From the NCBI RefSeq assembly GCF_012927275.1, contig NZ_JABBGG010000009.1, forward strand, positions 124,001-188,000: DNA of 64,000 nt. The letters run 5' to 3'. Shown here in pieces: positions 63,986 to 64,000 of this stretch. The stretch is from Massilia polaris (GTDB lineage: Bacteria > Pseudomonadota > Gammaproteobacteria > Burkholderiales > Burkholderiaceae_D). The notes beneath the pieces were generated by a model that was not told the DNA's origin, did no database searches, and saw only the letters and a list, made by a program, of their open reading frames with translations. Made by a program: the position numbers and the translations under genes. The stretch's first letter is position 1, and each line of letters opens with the position of its first letter.

Positions 63986-64000
63986 ACTGCGAATTGCGCA

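Overview
The window looks like the chromosome of a high-GC betaproteobacterium of the Oxalobacteraceae (Massilia/Duganella/Janthinobacterium type). This rests on gene content and protein flavour (PilBCD, modABC-modE, large TonB receptors, RutR-like TetR), not on any rRNA marker; no tRNA or rRNA gene was recognised.

Layout. 1-13.2 kb: the type IV pilus genes pilB-pilC and a partial pilD, all on the minus strand, are separated by about 8 kb that carries a SAM methyltransferase, an internally deleted OafA-type acyltransferase, a YeeE/YedE pair with a persulfide-dioxygenase-like protein, a molybdate operon (modABC-modE, with a ModE-type operator) and a frameshifted antitoxin-like gene. A CorC/HlyC-type CNNM-CBS protein follows. 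13.4-29.3 kb: a purine-catabolic and extracellular-nucleic-acid block: ClpP-like protein, uraH, puuE, a small IS200/IS605-derived element, xdhA-xdhB-xdhC-guaD, an exported adenosine deaminase, a TonB-dependent receptor, a lipoprotein 5'-nucleotidase and an exported S1/P1 nuclease. 29.4-33.2 kb: MipA, DoxX, an extradiol dioxygenase with its LysR regulator, and an unknown membrane protein. 33.2-40.9 kb: a BMP/Nup-type nucleoside ABC importer and a divergent second TonB receptor. 41-47.8 kb: DUF969-DUF979-pcp, an exported alpha/beta hydrolase, an AraC regulator, an IS66-scarred esterase remnant and a GNAT. 47.8-59.9 kb: psuK-psuG-lysR on the minus strand, then PNP-deoB-deoC-ALDH16-deoA-cdd and a long deaminase-like protein on the plus strand. 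59.9-64 kb: NTF2 and VOC proteins, a LytS/LytR-type two-component pair, a RutR-like TetR, and the right end of an IS200/IS605 element cut by the window edge.

How the genes fit together. Read as one pathway, the window encodes scavenging of external nucleic acid. An exported S1/P1 nuclease cuts DNA/RNA to nucleotides, an outer lipoprotein 5'-nucleotidase removes phosphate, and an exported adenosine deaminase makes inosine. TonB receptors and the Nup-type ABC importer are candidates for uptake. Inside, PNP, DeoA, Cdd and PsuK/PsuG split nucleosides, DeoB/DeoC/ALDH16 handle (deoxy)ribose phosphate, and GuaD, XdhABC, UraH and PuuE degrade purine rings. The molybdate importer could feed the Mo-dependent XdhB.

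The most interesting observation is a shared palindrome, ATTTATAT-N7-ATATAAAT. It occurs upstream of both TonB receptors and of the PNP operon, 175-220 bp before each start codon and followed by similar AT-rich promoter-like sequence. This suggests a common, unidentified regulator linking outer-membrane uptake to nucleoside catabolism. Other points of note are the split pil operon, several decayed genes, and an ALDH16-type double aldehyde dehydrogenase inside the deo operon.
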